Below, in pieces: positions 44,686 through 53,323 of a stretch of DNA of 64,000 nucleotides. Positions within the stretch are counted from its first letter, which is position 1; every line of letters begins with the position of its first letter. This DNA is from Spirochaetaceae bacterium (lineage in GTDB: Bacteria; Spirochaetota; Spirochaetia; Treponematales; Rectinemataceae): contig JANYKC010000096.1 in assembly GCA_025358255.1 (NCBI GenBank), forward strand, positions 1 through 64,000, in the 5' to 3' direction. Both the position numbers and the translations under genes were made by a program. Under the pieces are notes generated by a model. The model was not told the origin of the DNA. It made no database searches and saw nothing but the letters and a program-made list of their open reading frames with translations.

Positions 44686-45180
44686 ATGCTTGACACAAGG
44701 ACCGTTCTCATGGGCTCCGTGATCACCAGCGCCATGTGCGCGGTGGTCATGTTTTCCCTCTGGAGGCAAAATCGCCGTCGCTTCCCTGAATTGGGCTATT
44801 GGCTTTTCGACCCGATCCTGCAGTTCGGCTTGGGCCGCCATGTCGGCAGGCCCTTCAAGGCAGTTATGACTACCCACTTCTCGCGGCCTTCATCCTCGCA
44901 CATGCATGGTTCTCCTACGGCCAACCCGGCCTCAAGGCAAGGAGCATCAATACCTCCCTGGGCCTCCTGATCCTCTGCGCCCAATGCGCCGGGCTGTTCG
45001 ATGCCTTGACCATCCTGTGCTACATCTACGGACTGGAAATCGAGGAGGTACCGCTGGAGGCGATCCAATCCATAGCGCTTCCTGAATACCGGGCAACCCT
45101 GGACGAGTCACTGGCGGCCCTCATCGGTCAAGGGCGGCCCTTTGACCTTGAGCACCGCATCAAGCGACCCCAGGACTGCG
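44686..45180 (+). pseudogene. remnant of a membrane-bound PAS/GGDEF-type signalling protein
   Basis: Frame one gives MLDTRTVLMGSVITSAMCAV, then VMFSLWRQNRRRFPELGYWL, the start of a multi-helix sensor typical of diguanylate cyclases. Similarity then passes to another frame: DYPLLAAFILAHAWFSYGQP and SINTSLGLLILCAQCAGL. After a further deletion a PAS-like piece follows (ALPEYRATLDESLAALIGQG, RPFDLEHRIKRP). The catalytic GGDEF part is absent, and the remnant ends beside the AraC gene. Assignment to the cyclase class is inferred from the N-terminal style only. Confidence 0.6.
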
Positions 45181-45185
45181 AAGCC

Positions 45186-45998
45186 CTAGCGGAAGTCCGC
45201 CTTCTGCAGGTAGCGCGCGCGGTACTCGGTGGGCGGTATGCCAGCGACGCGCTTGAAGGCGCGCGCGAAGCCGAACTGGCTCGCATAGCCGAGCTTGTCC
45301 GAGATCTCCTGCACGCGCAGGTTCGTGCTCGAAAGCATGCCCCTCGCCGCCTCGATCTTGAGACGGGCGTACCAGCGCATGGGCGGCATGCGCATCCTCG
45401 CGCTGAATATGCGGACAAAGTGCTCGCGGGATATCCCCAGCCTATCGCACAAGGCGTCCAGGTCCAGCTTCCCCTCGATCGCGCCTTGCATGATGGCGAT
45501 GGCTTTTTCCACATGGGCGTTTTCCGGGGCGCCATAGGAGGAGGGCGAGCCGGCGAGGAGCCCGTACATGAAGGCCAGGAAGCTGTGCCGGCTCGCTTGC
45601 ATGAGTTCCCTCGTCCCGGAAAAATGGCGCTCCAGGAGATCGGCGAAAAAGAAGCGATGGGAGACGCCTATGTCCATCGGCCCCTTCATCATCGATGCCA
45701 GCCGCCCAAGGAGCTCGCCAAGCTCGGCATCCTCCTTCGCATCGAACAGGACGGCGTAATAGGTGATGGGCCTCTTCTTGTTCGTGGCGAGGATCTGGTG
45801 CTTCGCGCCCGGCGGCGTCAAGTGGAGGGTCCCGGGCGCTATCGACCAGAGGGACGAGGCGTTCCTGAAACTTCCTTCCCCCGAGATGAAGTAATGGAGT
45901 TCCCAGTCCCCTTCGCCATGGACATGGCGCCTGCCGTGCCAGGCGATCTGGCTTTCATCTCGGAGGTGGTAGACCAGGACGATGTCGGAAAAACGCAT
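45186..45998 (-). CDS. AraC-family regulator, probable xylose operon activator
   Basis: The 270-residue product has an N-terminal cupin-like sugar-binding part (residues about 1-150; HVHGEGDWELHYFISGEGSF, IAPGTLHLTPPGAKHQI) and a C-terminal double HTH (about 170-265; LDALCDRLGISREHFVRIFS, VQEISDKLGYASQFGFARAFKRVAG). GGGGAGG precedes ATG 45998. It is divergent from xylA with a 125-bp gap, so it most likely controls xylA-xylB and perhaps itself in response to xylose; the sugar is inferred from context. Its 3' end abuts a decayed gene. Confidence 0.88.
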   Translation of the reverse strand: MRFSDIVLVYHLRDESQIAWHGRRHVHGEGDWELHYFISGEGSFRNASSLWSIAPGTLHLTPPGAKHQILATNKKRPITYYAVLFDAKEDAELGELLGRLASMMKGPMDIGVSHRFFFADLLERHFSGTRELMQASRHSFLAFMYGLLAGSPSSYGAPENAHVEKAIAIMQGAIEGKLDLDALCDRLGISREHFVRIFSARMRMPPMRWYARLKIEAARGMLSSTNLRVQEISDKLGYASQFGFARAFKRVAGIPPTEYRARYLQKADFR

Positions 45999-46021
45999 GG
46001 TGCCTCCCCTTCCGGCCTAAG

Positions 46022-46090
46022 TATAATATCAATTTTGGGTATATAGGGTCAAATCCCGATCTTTGCCGATCCCGCATGGTGGATTACACT
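46022..46090. promoter_or_regulatory. divergent promoter region of the AraC gene and xylA
   Basis: Minus strand: TTGACC (46047-46052) with TATTAT about 18 bp downstream, for the AraC gene. Plus strand: TTTGCC (46062-46067), 17 bp, TACACT (46085-46090), for xylA. The boxes are plausible but non-consensus, which suits activator control. Confidence 0.4.
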
Positions 46091-46123
46091 GGATGCCAGC
46101 TTCGCGCCTGAAGGAGAATACCC

Positions 46124-47458
46124 ATGAGCGAACTCTTCCCGATGGTTCCCAAGATCGCCTTTGAGGGTCCCCTTTCCGACAGGGACCTTGCCTTCAAGCA
46201 TTATGACCCGAGCGCGAAGGCCATTGGCCCTGTCGGTGGCGCTGACGGCAACGCGACCATGAAGGACGCCTTGCGCTTCTCCATGGCTTTCTGGCACTCC
46301 ATGACAGGCGCGGGGATCGATCCCTTCGGCTCGGCCACGATGCAGAGGCCCTGGGATGGCATCGCGGATCCGATGGAGGTCGCGCGGGTGCGCATGAGGG
46401 CCCTCTTCGAGCTGACCGAGAAGCTCTCCATCCCGTTTTTCTGCTTCCACGACCGCGACATCGCGCCTGAGGGCGCGACCCTCCGCGAGTCCGACAGGAA
46501 CCTCGACACCATGGTGGCCTTCACGAAGGATCTCATGAAGTCGAGCCCCACGAAGCTCCTGTGGGGAACAGCCAACCTCTTCTCGAACCCCCGCTACATG
46601 CATGGCGCCGCGACCAGCCCCGAACCGAAGGTCTTCGCCTATGCCGCCGGCCAGGTCAAGAAGGCCCTCGAGGTCACCAAGGAGCTCGGAGGGCAGAACT
46701 ATGTTTTCTGGGGCGGGCGCGAAGGCTACGAGACCCTCCTCAACACGGACATGAAACGGGAGCTCGACAACCTCGCCCGTTTCCTCCACTTGGCGGTGGA
46801 CTACGCGAAGGAGATCGGCTTCACGGGCCAGTTCCTCATCGAGCCCAAGCCCATGGAGCCCACGAAGCACCAGTACGACTCGGACGCCGCGGCCTGCTAC
46901 GCCTTCCTGGCCGAATACGGCCTCCTGGCGCACTTCAAGCTCAACATCGAGACCAACCATGCCACGCTCGCCGGCAACACGATCCAGCACGAGCTCCGCT
47001 TCGCCCGCGAGCATGGCATCATGGGCTCAGTCGACGCCAACCAAGGTGACGAGCTCCTCGGATGGGACACCGACCAGTTCCCCACGAACCTCTACGTCTG
47101 CACCCTCATGATGTACGAAGTCCTCAAGAACGGCGGCCTCCATTCCGGCGGCCTCAATTTCGACGCCAAGGTCCGCCGAGGCAGCTTCAAGCCCGAAGAC
47201 CTTGCGATCGCGCACATCGCGGGCATGGACAGCATGGCCAGGGGCTGCGCCGCCGCCGCGCGCATGCTCGCCGATGGAGCCCTGGAGAGACCGCTTGCGG
47301 CGCGCTACGCGCACTGGCAGTCGGGAATCGGCGCAACGATCGCCTCGGGCAAGGAGGATTTCCGGAGCCTTGAGGCCTTCGCCCTGGACATCACGGACTT
47401 CGGCCTCGCCTCAGGCAGGCAGGAATGCCTCGAAGCCGTGGTGAACCGCTACCTGTAG
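46124..47458 (+). CDS. xylA: xylose isomerase
   Basis: The 444-residue class II xylose isomerase converts D-xylose to D-xylulose using two divalent metal ions. The N-terminal [20 protein letters not shown], catalytic-His region [13 protein letters not shown] (about residues 103-115), [17 protein letters not shown] (about 188-204), metal-binding [15 protein letters not shown] (about 234-248), [11 protein letters not shown] (about 273-283), and [19 protein letters not shown] (about 300-318) are all present. GAAGGAG lies just before the ATG. xylB follows 37 bp downstream. Confidence 0.97.
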   Translation: MSELFPMVPKIAFEGPLSDRDLAFKHYDPSAKAIGPVGGADGNATMKDALRFSMAFWHSMTGAGIDPFGSATMQRPWDGIADPMEVARVRMRALFELTEKLSIPFFCFHDRDIAPEGATLRESDRNLDTMVAFTKDLMKSSPTKLLWGTANLFSNPRYMHGAATSPEPKVFAYAAGQVKKALEVTKELGGQNYVFWGGREGYETLLNTDMKRELDNLARFLHLAVDYAKEIGFTGQFLIEPKPMEPTKHQYDSDAAACYAFLAEYGLLAHFKLNIETNHATLAGNTIQHELRFAREHGIMGSVDANQGDELLGWDTDQFPTNLYVCTLMMYEVLKNGGLHSGGLNFDAKVRRGSFKPEDLAIAHIAGMDSMARGCAAAARMLADGALERPLAARYAHWQSGIGATIASGKEDFRSLEAFALDITDFGLASGRQECLEAVVNRYL

Positions 47459-47495
47459 TCCCCGCGCCACCCGCCGCGGACACGAGGAGGAGGGG

Positions 47496-49088
47496 ATGAA
47501 GAAAGCGCGCTTTGCGTTGGGCATTGACTCGAGCACCCAGGGAACGACGGCCATCGTGATCGACCGAGAGAGCTTCGCGACCGTGGCCCAGGCCAAGCTG
47601 CGCTACCGCGACGACCCGCGGCTTGCGGGATTCGGCCTTACGGATGCCGCGCCCATCCTCCCTCCCCGGGAATCCGGCGAGGCCGACCAACCTCCCTTGC
47701 TATTCCTGGCCGCGATCGACGCGGTGCTGGACGACCTTCCGCGCGAGGTCCTGGCCGAGGTCGCGGCGGTGGACTTCTCCGCCCAGCAGCACGGCCAGGT
47801 TTGGCTAGGTCCACGCTCGGAATCGGCCATCGCGGGCCTTGCGCTCAAGGGTTCCGGCGAGCCCGGAGCCCCGGACCTTGCCGCCCGCTTCTCCTCCGCC
47901 TTCTCTAGCGAGCGCGCGCCAATCTGGATGAGCTCGAACACCGCGCTCGAGGCGGCCTGGCTGCGGGATGCCGCGGGCGGGGCCCAGGCCATGACCGCCC
48001 TTTCCGGCTCCGACAGTCCCCTGCGTTTTTCCGGCGCCGTGCTCTGCCACAAGGCCATGCGCGAGATGGCCACCTATCTGGTCACCTCGCGGGTCCATCT
48101 CATCTCATCCTTCCTGGCGGCGGTCTTTTCGGGCCGTGAGGATGCGCCCATAGACTGGGGCAACGGCTCTGGAACCAGCCTCATGGACTGGAAGGCCCGC
48201 GCCTGGAGCGAGACCCTGCTCACCGCCGCCGCCCGGGGTCTGCCCGGCGGGCTGGAAGGCCTGCGCGGGCGACTCCCCCGCCTCGCCCATCCCCTGTCCG
48301 CGAGCGGCAGGATCGCCGCGTATTTTGTCGAGCGCCATGGATTCAACCCCGAGGCCGTGGTGGTGATCGGCTCGGGGGACAATCCCCAGGCCAAGGTGCT
48401 AGCCACGGGAGCCCTCCTTTCGCTGGGCACCAGCTTCGTCCTCATGACGGAAGGCGAGGTGCCGCACAGGAGCGCCAACGCGATGTACGATGGCCTTGGG
48501 CGGCCCTTCCTCTTCGGTTGCCGGACAAACGGGGCATTGTGCTGGGAATCGATCCGCGCTTCGCATGGGCTGGCGATGGACGATTTCGCCGCCTCGGAAA
48601 TGAGCCTGGCCTCGACGAGCCCTGGCTCCATCCTTGGACTGGTCCAGAACGAGGTCGAATCCTTCCCGGCGTCGCCGGTGGCGGACATAGGCCGCCGCGG
48701 GACTTTCGCCGAGGATTACGCCTCAGTCGTCGACTCGACCCTCGGCCTTGTACATCTCGCCGCCAGGCCTTTCGCGGCTAAGGTGGTCGAGGTCGCCGTC
48801 ACGGGCGGGGCGGCCGCGAGCCAAGGCACGCTCCGGCGCATCGCCGCGATCTGGAATTGCCCGGTGGCGCCCATCGGGGAAGCTGGCGCGGCAGCGGGCG
48901 CCGCGGTCGCCGCGGCGGTCGCCATGCTTCCCGAAGCGGATATGATGGACTACGCGAGGACCGCGGCCTCGGCCGTCTCACGGCGAGGCGCGATCGTCCT
49001 GCCCGAAGCCCAGGCCGTCAGGGCCTATCATGGCGAAGGCGGCTATCTGGGCCGTCTTGCGGGCCTTCTTGAGTCCATCCTCGCCTGA
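47496..49088 (+). CDS. xylB: xylulokinase
   Basis: The 530-residue FGGY-family kinase phosphorylates D-xylulose to xylulose 5-phosphate for the pentose phosphate pathway. ALGIDSSTQGTTAIVID (residues about 7-23) is the N-terminal phosphate loop, VDFSAQQHGQVWLG matches the substrate region seen in XylB (about 90-105), and VEVAVTGGAAASQGTLRRIAAIW is the FGGY signature region (about 430-455). A GAGGAGGAGGGG ribosome-binding site is directly upstream. Convergent with the epimerase gene at 49092, with only 3 bp between stops. Confidence 0.93.
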   Translation: MKKARFALGIDSSTQGTTAIVIDRESFATVAQAKLRYRDDPRLAGFGLTDAAPILPPRESGEADQPPLLFLAAIDAVLDDLPREVLAEVAAVDFSAQQHGQVWLGPRSESAIAGLALKGSGEPGAPDLAARFSSAFSSERAPIWMSSNTALEAAWLRDAAGGAQAMTALSGSDSPLRFSGAVLCHKAMREMATYLVTSRVHLISSFLAAVFSGREDAPIDWGNGSGTSLMDWKARAWSETLLTAAARGLPGGLEGLRGRLPRLAHPLSASGRIAAYFVERHGFNPEAVVVIGSGDNPQAKVLATGALLSLGTSFVLMTEGEVPHRSANAMYDGLGRPFLFGCRTNGALCWESIRASHGLAMDDFAASEMSLASTSPGSILGLVQNEVESFPASPVADIGRRGTFAEDYASVVDSTLGLVHLAARPFAAKVVEVAVTGGAAASQGTLRRIAAIWNCPVAPIGEAGAAAGAAVAAAVAMLPEADMMDYARTAASAVSRRGAIVLPEAQAVRAYHGEGGYLGRLAGLLESILA

Positions 49089-49091
49089 GCC

Positions 49092-50033
49092 TCACACGGC
49101 AGGGGCTGAGGGGCCCAGGGCCGCCCTGGCGCTCCGAAGGTGGGACAAGGCGAGGCCTATGCCCTCGAGTTCCCGCCCGCCATGGAACTCGGGATCGGCG
49201 CCGATCTCGACGTCCACGGCCCCATGGTAGCCCTGTCCCCCAAGGATGGAGAAGACGGAAGCCCAATCGGTATCGCCCCTTCCTGCGATGCGTTCGGCGC
49301 CGGTCTTGGTGGAACCGAAAATCCCGTGGATGGCCAAGGAAGCCCGATCGATGTGGGCGTCCTTCGCATGCACATGGACGATCCTGTCTGCCCAGGCTTC
49401 AAGCTGGACCAAGGGATCGGCCATCGAGAGGATCTGGTGGGAGGGTTCCCATTCCAGCCCCAGGGGAGCGCCGGGCAAGGAGTCGAACATGAGCGTCCAA
49501 GCGTCCGGATTGATCGCGATGTTCCATTTGCCCGTCTTCCATGTATCGCCAAGGCGGCAACCCTCGAAGGCGAGCGTGACGCCGCGCTTGGCGGCCAGCT
49601 CGGCCAGCGGCCCGAAGCACAGTTTCCACGCCTCGAGGGAATCAGGGACCGACTTCCCCGGCAGGCGTCCTGCGAAGCATCCGACGACCTCCGAACCGAA
49701 GCGTGGCGCCATGTCGACGAGGGCCTCGAGGCTGGCGCGGGTGCGGAGTGCGTCCTCGTCGCCCCCGAGGACATTGCCGTAGCAGCTCAACGCCGATATC
49801 CGGGGCCTTGGCATGGGACCGCCGGCAGGCCCATGGCTTCCCCACGACCCGAACAAGAGGGCGATCTCGTCAGCAAGCGGCTCGAGCTTCACCCCGTCCG
49901 CATTCTGCCAGAAAGAGAGCGCCACCGTCTCGGTGCCCATGTCCAAAAGGGATGCCACAGCTTTCCCCGCGGACAGGGCGGCGTCGATCAGGGCTCCGAT
50001 GGAGATGGCCGCAGGCCCGGTCCGGTCAGCCAT
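49092..50033 (-). CDS. sugar phosphate isomerase/epimerase (xylose-isomerase-like TIM barrel), operon copy 2
   Basis: The 313-residue product is an AP-endonuclease-2/xylose-isomerase-like TIM barrel. LAFEGCRLGDTWKTGKWNIAINP carries a metal-binding Glu (about residues 165-188), DRIVHVHAKDAHI a His/Asp pair (about 224-236), and VDVEIGADPEFHGG the last Glu (about 280-293). ATG 50033 overlaps the upstream stop by 8 bp. It is the last gene of the eight-gene operon. Such proteins often act with Gfo/Idh/MocA dehydrogenases as isomerases or keto-sugar lyases in inositol, polyol or glycoside breakdown. The exact reaction is unknown. Confidence 0.83.
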   Translation of the reverse strand: MADRTGPAAISIGALIDAALSAGKAVASLLDMGTETVALSFWQNADGVKLEPLADEIALLFGSWGSHGPAGGPMPRPRISALSCYGNVLGGDEDALRTRASLEALVDMAPRFGSEVVGCFAGRLPGKSVPDSLEAWKLCFGPLAELAAKRGVTLAFEGCRLGDTWKTGKWNIAINPDAWTLMFDSLPGAPLGLEWEPSHQILSMADPLVQLEAWADRIVHVHAKDAHIDRASLAIHGIFGSTKTGAERIAGRGDTDWASVFSILGGQGYHGAVDVEIGADPEFHGGRELEGIGLALSHLRSARAALGPSAPAV

Positions 50034-51081
50034 CGAAGCGGCCCTCCGCCGCGATTGCCAGGCCCGCGGAGGCCGCGACCAGCCGCTGAACAGCCAGGCC
50101 ATGGTCGAAACCGATGTCCTCGCCCTCGACGGGATCCCTCCCGCCCCTGGCAAGGGCGATGAACCGTTCATAGGTCGAACTGGAGGAGGGCGCAGCCGAC
50201 TCCACGGATTCCTCGCCCTCCTGGCCCAAGGGAGGAAGGAGTCGGAGGCTGGAGCGGGAAAGGTCGAGATCGATGACGAGCGAGGCGCGCTCTCCATGGA
50301 GGACCAGGCCGAAGGAATCGAGCCTGCCCTCCGCGCGGAAGGACGCCCGTATGGCCGGGCGGCCGCCGCCTGAGAGGACGGACGTGAAGGACTCGAAGCT
50401 CGGCCTGCCCTCGAGGAGGGCCGCTTCGGCAGGTGCCGGAGAAAAGCGTTGTGCGACACAGGTCTCGACGGCGGAATCCCCTAGGAGGAAGAGCGCCGCG
50501 TCAAAGAGATGGCTCCCGAGGTCGCCGATGGCGCCGAAGGTCGAGGCCGAATCCTCCAGCCGCCATCGCCAGCGCGGCGTGCTGCGCCAATCTCCCCAGG
50601 AGGCCTGCACGAGCCAGCTTTGGAGGTAGCTGAAGCGAGCCTGCAGGATGCCGCCGAGCCGGCCATCGCTGACCAGGTCCCGGGCGAGGGAGAGCGCGCC
50701 GCCGTTGCGCTTGGAGAAGTTGACGATGGCCGGCGCTCCCGAGGCCCGCGCGGCCTGGGCCATCGATACGGCATCCGCGAGGCTTCGCGCCAGGGGCTTC
50801 TCGCAGAAGACCGGCAGGCCGCGGGAAAGGGCCGCCAGGGCGGGCGCGGCGTGGGCTCCGTCCACGCATGCGATGGCAATCGCGTCCACGCGGCCCGATT
50901 CGACCATCGAAGGCGCGTCGGGGAAGACCTGTCCTATGCCGAGGGAGGAGGCGAAGGCCCTGGCCCTTTCCGGTGAATGGTCGCAGACCGCCGCGACCTC
51001 GACATCCTCCATCTCCCCGAACCGGCGGGCGTGGTAGTCGGCCATCGCGCCCGCGCCGGCGATGCCGATGCGCAGCTTCAC
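50026..51081 (-). CDS. Gfo/Idh/MocA-family oxidoreductase, operon copy 2
   Basis: The 351-residue product starts at GTG 51081, overlapping the LacI stop by 4 bp. The Rossmann motif LRIGIAGAGAMADYHARRF (residues about 3-21) binds NAD(P). PVFCEKPLARSLADA holds the family Glu-Lys-Pro motif (about 91-105), and GAIGDLGSHLFDAALFL holds the conserved Asp/His pair (about 180-196). It should oxidise or reduce a sugar, polyol or sugar acid in the cytoplasm. It is distinct in sequence from the first dehydrogenase of the operon (56812-57984), so two successive redox steps are possible. Confidence 0.88.
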   Translation of the reverse strand: MKLRIGIAGAGAMADYHARRFGEMEDVEVAAVCDHSPERARAFASSLGIGQVFPDAPSMVESGRVDAIAIACVDGAHAAPALAALSRGLPVFCEKPLARSLADAVSMAQAARASGAPAIVNFSKRNGGALSLARDLVSDGRLGGILQARFSYLQSWLVQASWGDWRSTPRWRWRLEDSASTFGAIGDLGSHLFDAALFLLGDSAVETCVAQRFSPAPAEAALLEGRPSFESFTSVLSGGGRPAIRASFRAEGRLDSFGLVLHGERASLVIDLDLSRSSLRLLPPLGQEGEESVESAAPSSSSTYERFIALARGGRDPVEGEDIGFDHGLAVQRLVAASAGLAIAAEGRFDG

Positions 51082-52112
51082 TCGACCTCGCCCTCGTCCC
51101 TGCGCCGGGGACAGGCACCGGTCGACTCGCGGACCACGAAGCCCGTATCGAGCCACTTCTGGCAAGGGCCCTTCTCCTTGCCTTCGATGAGGTCGGCCAG
51201 GAGCTCCGCGCCGACGTAGCCGGAGCGCGAGATGGGATGGTCCACTGTGGAGAGGGCGGGTATGAGGTCCTGGGCAGGATAGAGGTTGTCGTAGCCGACA
51301 AGGGAAAGGTCCCGGGGCACGGCTATGCCCTTTTCCGAGCAGTAGGAAAGGACCCCGAGGGCCTGGCGGTCAGAGCTTGTCATGATGATGGTTGGCCTCT
51401 CGCCGTCGCCCAGGAGGCGGGCTCCGCCACGGTAGCCCGAACTCCGGGAGAAGTCCCCTTCGACAATGCGGGCAAGCATGTCGAACTCCTCGGCGAGGGC
51501 GCGGAAAGCCTCGAGGCGGTCGATGGCGTTCCGGTATCGCATGTCGCCCGTGACATAGCCCACATGGCGGTGCCCAAGGTTCCAGGCGTGCGAGAAGGCG
51601 GCCCGCATCCCGGCCAGGGGCCGCGAGTCCACCGAGGAGAGGCCTTCGTGGTAGTTGTTGATGAGGACGAAGGGCAGGCCGACCTCGACGAGGTCAAGGA
51701 AGGGGGCGTAGTCCGCCGGGGTCACGGCAAAGATGAGGCCGTCCACGGTCTTGGACTCGACCAAGGCGAAGTAGTCCCGCACGGGCATCGATACCTTGTT
51801 GAGCACGATGCTTATCCAGTAGCCCCTCGCCTCCGCGCCGAGGACGGCGCCGTCAAGGAGGGCGGGGAAATAGGGACGCGAAAAGGGTGGAAAGGAGCCG
51901 TACTCGGGCACGACGAAACCGATCATGCAGGTCTTTTTCCGGGCGAAGAGGGCCGCCTGCCGGGAGGGTATGTAGCCCAGGTCGCTCGCGGCCTGCCTGA
52001 CTTTCAGCTTGATCACGGGGCTTATGAGGGAGGAGTCGTTGAGGGCGCGGGAAACCGTGGATTCGGCGACGCCGGCCCTTGCGGCCACGTCGGCGCGTGT
52101 GATCTTTCCGAT
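51078..52112 (-). CDS. LacI-family regulator of the oxidoreductase operon, start codon non-standard
   Basis: The protein has the LacI HTH (ITRADVAARAGVAESTVSRALND) and an effector domain beginning CMIGFVVPEYGSFPPFSRPYF. The first standard start in frame is GTG 52088, but this would remove part of helix 1. Upstream the frame reads I-I-G-K-I-T-R-A-D-V behind a perfect AGGAGG (52118-52123); an ATC at 52110-52112 sits at the ideal 5-bp distance and gives MGKITRADV. No ATG, GTG or TTG occurs in this frame between. It is the sixth gene of the operon and probably represses the operator pair at 58007-58040. Confidence 0.85.
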   Translation of the reverse strand: MGKITRADVAARAGVAESTVSRALNDSSLISPVIKLKVRQAASDLGYIPSRQAALFARKKTCMIGFVVPEYGSFPPFSRPYFPALLDGAVLGAEARGYWISIVLNKVSMPVRDYFALVESKTVDGLIFAVTPADYAPFLDLVEVGLPFVLINNYHEGLSSVDSRPLAGMRAAFSHAWNLGHRHVGYVTGDMRYRNAIDRLEAFRALAEEFDMLARIVEGDFSRSSGYRGGARLLGDGERPTIIMTSSDRQALGVLSYCSEKGIAVPRDLSLVGYDNLYPAQDLIPALSTVDHPISRSGYVGAELLADLIEGKEKGPCQKWLDTGFVVRESTGACPRRRDEGEVE

Positions 52113-52244
52113 GATCCCCTCCTGCTGGCGAACCCGGTGATGATGCCATGGCGCACGGGATTCCGACAGCCCAAATCCGGAAAATGGAAAAGGCCGCCCG
52201 CGCGGGCCAGGGGGCTCGGGCAGGCGGCCAAGGAACCTGGGATC

Positions 52245-53210
52245 CTAGAACATCGACTTGGGATCGTAGTACTTCGCCGCGTTGGCCTTGGTGATGAGCT
52301 CGGCCGCGATGATGACCTTGGAGGGGATCTTCGCCTGGATGAACCCAGGGAGGTTCTGGCCGCGCACGCCGAGGACGGCGAGGCTGATGCCGGGATAGAT
52401 CATCGACGGAGGATAGGTGACGTCGGCGGTGATCATCGGGTCCCCGTCCATGACGCGCTTGACCATCGCCTTCGAGCCGGCGCCGCCGACCATGAGCTTG
52501 ATCTCCTTGCGTCCGGATTCCTTGTACGCCTGGAGGACGCCCGTGAGGATGTCGGCATCCTGGGCCCAGACCGCGTCGATCTGCTTGTACTTCTGGAGGT
52601 AGGTCTGCATGACCTCGAGGCCTTTCTGGGTGTCCCAGTTGGCGGGCTGCGAGTCGAGGATGTTGATGCCGGGGAACTTGGCCTTCATGACGGCCTTGAA
52701 GGTGTCCACACGCTCGCTGTTGATCACGCAGGGGATGCCCTCGAGTATGACCATGTTGCCCTTTCCGCCCATCGCCGCGCCCATGTATTCCGCGGAGACT
52801 TTCCCGAGGCCGGGGTTGTCACCGGCGATGTAGACGTCCTGGACTTCCTCGGTCAGGCCGCGGTCCACGGAGACGATGTAGATCCCCTTCTCATGGGCTT
52901 TCTTGATCGTAGGCGTGAGGGTCGAGGAATCGTAGGCGAGGACGACGAGGGCGTTGACGCCCTTGACCATGAGGTCTTCGACGTCGGACACCTGCTTCTG
53001 GGGGGAATCGGCGAGGGTCAGGGTGAACTCCACGTTCTTGTCCTTGGCGCCGATGTCCTTGATGGCCATCTGGGCGTAGTACACGAGACCGCCCGTCCAT
53101 CCATGGTCGGCGCTGGGGATCGAGACGCCGATCTTTACTTTCGCCTGCGCCACCGCGGGCATGGCGAACAGCGCGAGCGCCGCGAGCATGACAAAGACAA
53201 TCTTCTTCAT
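52245..53210 (-). CDS. ABC sugar transporter periplasmic binding protein, RbsB type
   Basis: The 321-residue product starts MKKIVFVMLAALALFAMPAVAQA, a signal peptide cleaved after Ala23. A peripla_BP_4 (CUT2) fold follows: VKIGVSIPSADHGWTGGLVYYAQ, ALVVLAYDSSTLTP, IYIVSVDRGLTEE, IDAVWAQDADILTGVLQAYKE, DGDPMITADVTYPPSMIYPG. The ATG at 53210 is set by GGAGGAAACG directly before it; a longer frame upstream is not used. It delivers a monosaccharide- or polyol-sized ligand to the permease encoded just upstream. The ligand is unknown. Confidence 0.93.
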   Translation of the reverse strand: MKKIVFVMLAALALFAMPAVAQAKVKIGVSIPSADHGWTGGLVYYAQMAIKDIGAKDKNVEFTLTLADSPQKQVSDVEDLMVKGVNALVVLAYDSSTLTPTIKKAHEKGIYIVSVDRGLTEEVQDVYIAGDNPGLGKVSAEYMGAAMGGKGNMVILEGIPCVINSERVDTFKAVMKAKFPGINILDSQPANWDTQKGLEVMQTYLQKYKQIDAVWAQDADILTGVLQAYKESGRKEIKLMVGGAGSKAMVKRVMDGDPMITADVTYPPSMIYPGISLAVLGVRGQNLPGFIQAKIPSKVIIAAELITKANAAKYYDPKSMF

Positions 53211-53323
53211 CGTTTCCTCCTGGGACATTTCTCTAGCCAGCCGTGGGGCCCTTCGCCGACGGCGAGGGTGTCCCCCGGCCAATGGACTTCATTGCGCGCG
53301 CGCCGCCTGAGGCGTCCTCCGCA

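Noticed and set aside
45295-46046. Plus-strand frame through the AraC gene continuing from the PAS remnant
   Set aside because: PAS similarity ends near 45170; beyond this the frame is the antisense of a typical AraC HTH.
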